From the NCBI GenBank assembly GCA_015486905.1, contig WFQV01000182.1:1-6200 (forward strand): a stretch of DNA of 6,200 nt, in the 5' to 3' direction. Shown here piece by piece: positions 4,630 through 6,200 of the stretch. Each line of letters starts with the position of its first letter. Within the stretch, counting starts at the first letter, position 1. A program made the position numbers and the translations under genes. The stretch is from Melioribacteraceae bacterium (lineage in GTDB: Bacteria > Bacteroidota > Ignavibacteria > Ignavibacteriales > Melioribacteraceae). The notes beneath the pieces are model-generated. The model was not told the DNA's origin. It was given only the letters and a program-made list of their open reading frames with translations, and searched no databases.

Positions 4630-6200
4630 TTATTTTTTCTTCTTTTCTTTTGCCTTCCCGATTAATTCAAGCGCTTCTTCGTAAGTCAGTTTTTCCGCAT
4701 TCATTTCCTTGGGAATTCGCACATTCATTCTGCCTGCTTTAAGGTAGGGACCCCAGCGCCCCCTTAAAACCTTAACCGATTCGTCTTCGTCAAATGTCTT
4801 AATTGTTTTCTCAGCATCTCTTTTTCTCTTAGACTCAATTACCTCAACAGCTTCTTCAAGCGTTATTGAATAAGGGTCATAATCCTTGCCAAGCGAGTAG
4901 AATTTGTTTTTATGTTTAACGTAAGGTCCGAAGCGTCCTATTGCAACAGTAATTTCTTCGTCTTCGTATTGTCCCAATTTCCTCGGAAGTTCGAACAGCG
5001 CCAAAGCTTCCTCGAGTGTAATTGTTTCCAAACGTTGTCCGGGTTTTAGCCCTGCGTACTGCGGTTTGGCACCGGGATTATTCGGGTCTTTTAATTGTGC
5101 AACCGGTCCGAAGCGCGCCATTCGAACTGAGACTTCAAATCCGGTTTTGGGATCTTTACCTAAAACCCGTTCACCGCTAACTCGCTCGGTTGTCTTTGTT
5201 GTATCCTCTACTTTTTTGTGAAAGGGATTATAAAACTCTTTCAACATTTCATTCCACTCGATTTCACCTTGAGCTATTTCATCCAATTCGTTCTCGACGT
5301 TTGCCGTAAATTGGTAATCCATCACTTCGGGGAATTGATTGATTAAAAAATCATTCACGAGCATTGCAATATCTGCAGGGAAAAGTTTACCTTTGTCAGC
5401 ACCGTAATTTTCCACCTTAACATTTTTTTTAATCTCGCCGCCGGTAAGCGTAAGGACTTTGTACTCCCTCGTCTGCCCTGGAATATCGCTCTTTGTAATG
5501 TAGCCCCGCTTTTGAATTGTACTGATTGTCGGAGCGTAGGTTGAAGGTCTTCCTATTCCCAACTCCTCCAATTTTTTAACAAGTGACGCTTCGGTGTAAC
5601 GAGCCGGTGGACGAGTAAACCTTTGAGCGGCAGTAATTAAAGAAGGTTTGACCTTATCCCCTTCCGACATTGTAGGTAAAAGTCCTTCCTGAATTTCCTC
5701 ACCATTCTCTTCCTCTTTGGATTCGGAGTAAACTTTTAGAAAGCCGTCGAATTTCAAAACTTCGCCCTTGGCAACAAATTTTTCCGGCGAGTTTGAAATA
5801 GCAATTTTGACCGTTGTTCTCTCCAATTCTGCATCGCTCATTTGTGAAGCTAATGCTCTTTGGCGAATTAATTTGTAAAGTGCTTTTTCATCTTTACTTC
5901 CCGAAACTGTCTCCTTCGAAAAATCCGTCGGTCGAATAGCTTCGTGTGCTTCCTGCGCTCCGGCGGATTTTGTTTTATATTGATGCGGGTGGGAATAATC
6001 ACTGCCAAATTTTGTAATTATATTTTCTTTTGCCGCGGCAATTGCAAGGTCGGAGAGATTAACCGAGTCGGTTCTCATGTAAGTTATTTTGCCGGCTTCG
6101 TAAAGTTTCTGTGCTATTAGCATCGTCTTGGCAACGGAAAATCTTAACTTACGGCTTGCTTCCTGCTGTAATGTGGAAGTTGTAAAAGGCGGTGCCGGAG
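4630..6200 (-). CDS. topA: DNA topoisomerase I (type IA), N-terminal part outside the window
   Basis: This enzyme relaxes negatively supercoiled DNA by a covalent 5'-phosphotyrosine intermediate. The last 522 residues are visible, and the frame is open to the window edge. Its first visible residues, PAPPFTTSTLQQEASRKL, are typical topoisomerase I, so the ATG at 6123 is internal and not the start. The catalytic tyrosine is Tyr40 of the fragment, in ITYMRTDS (codon 6079-6081). Further conserved stretches are GAQEAHEAIRPTD (80-92) and the YTEASLVKKLEELGIGRPST region (201-220). The Toprim domain and first part of the core, roughly 270-290 residues by comparison with E. coli, are missing to the right. 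The C-terminus carries three topoisomerase C-terminal repeats marked by RFGP (362-365), RFGPY (422-426) and RWGPY (481-485), then a KAKEKKKK tail. The visible part has no cysteine, so the zinc-ribbon modules of the E. coli enzyme are absent, as is usual for Bacteroidota-type proteins. It stops at TAA (4630-4632), 21 bases before the dipeptidase. Confidence 0.97.
   Translation of the reverse strand, partial: PAPPFTTSTLQQEASRKLRFSVAKTMLIAQKLYEAGKITYMRTDSVNLSDLAIAAAKENIITKFGSDYSHPHQYKTKSAGAQEAHEAIRPTDFSKETVSGSKDEKALYKLIRQRALASQMSDAELERTTVKIAISNSPEKFVAKGEVLKFDGFLKVYSESKEEENGEEIQEGLLPTMSEGDKVKPSLITAAQRFTRPPARYTEASLVKKLEELGIGRPSTYAPTISTIQKRGYITKSDIPGQTREYKVLTLTGGEIKKNVKVENYGADKGKLFPADIAMLVNDFLINQFPEVMDYQFTANVENELDEIAQGEIEWNEMLKEFYNPFHKKVEDTTKTTERVSGERVLGKDPKTGFEVSVRMARFGPVAQLKDPNNPGAKPQYAGLKPGQRLETITLEEALALFELPRKLGQYEDEEITVAIGRFGPYVKHKNKFYSLGKDYDPYSITLEEAVEVIESKRKRDAEKTIKTFDEDESVKVLRGRWGPYLKAGRMNVRIPKEMNAEKLTYEEALELIGKAKEKKKK

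Noticed and set aside
6121..6123. ATG at 6123 as the start of topA
   Set aside because: The 25 codons upstream to the window edge are conserved topoisomerase I sequence (PFTTSTLQQEAS), so this methionine is internal.

Overview
The window looks like a chromosomal segment from a Bacteroidota/FCB-group bacterium, with the Ignavibacteria or a relative as the best guess. The base composition is AT-rich (G+C near 40% by eye). The topoisomerase I has C-terminal repeats and no cysteines. Secreted proteins have signal peptides ending in AQ. The non-coding DNA carries short GC-rich palindromes and tandem doublets of a kind I recall from such genomes. This placement is an inference from protein flavour, not from a marker comparison. 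All supported genes lie on the minus strand, so transcription runs from high to low coordinates.

Right part (about 2995-6200). The C-terminal two thirds of topA (DNA topoisomerase I, cut by the window edge) is followed after 21 bases by a secreted C69-family dipeptidase, probably in the same transcript. The dipeptidase nucleophile is the cysteine expected to become N-terminal after signal-peptide removal.

Middle (2205-2994). About 790 bases hold no credible gene. They contain many short tandem doublets, three GC-rich palindromes (two of them sitting between direct repeats), and two diverged copies of a roughly 29-base element, one of which runs into the dipeptidase stop codon. The open frames here are best read as artefacts of these repeats.

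Left part (1-2204). There are three co-directional genes. The first encodes a membrane-spanning AraC-type regulator with a periplasmic CBM9-like domain, a one-protein sensor and transcription factor that starts at TTG. The second is a 76-residue hydrophobic protein of unknown function. The third is a secreted beta-rich protein, cut by the window edge, whose ribosome binding site overlaps the stop codon of the small gene. A plausible reading is that the regulator senses an extracellular or periplasmic sugar-like ligand and controls nearby genes, possibly including the secreted protein. That link rests only on architecture and gene order.

The most noteworthy items are the CBM9-like/transmembrane/AraC protein with its small membrane and secreted neighbours, and the repeat mosaic at 2400-2998.
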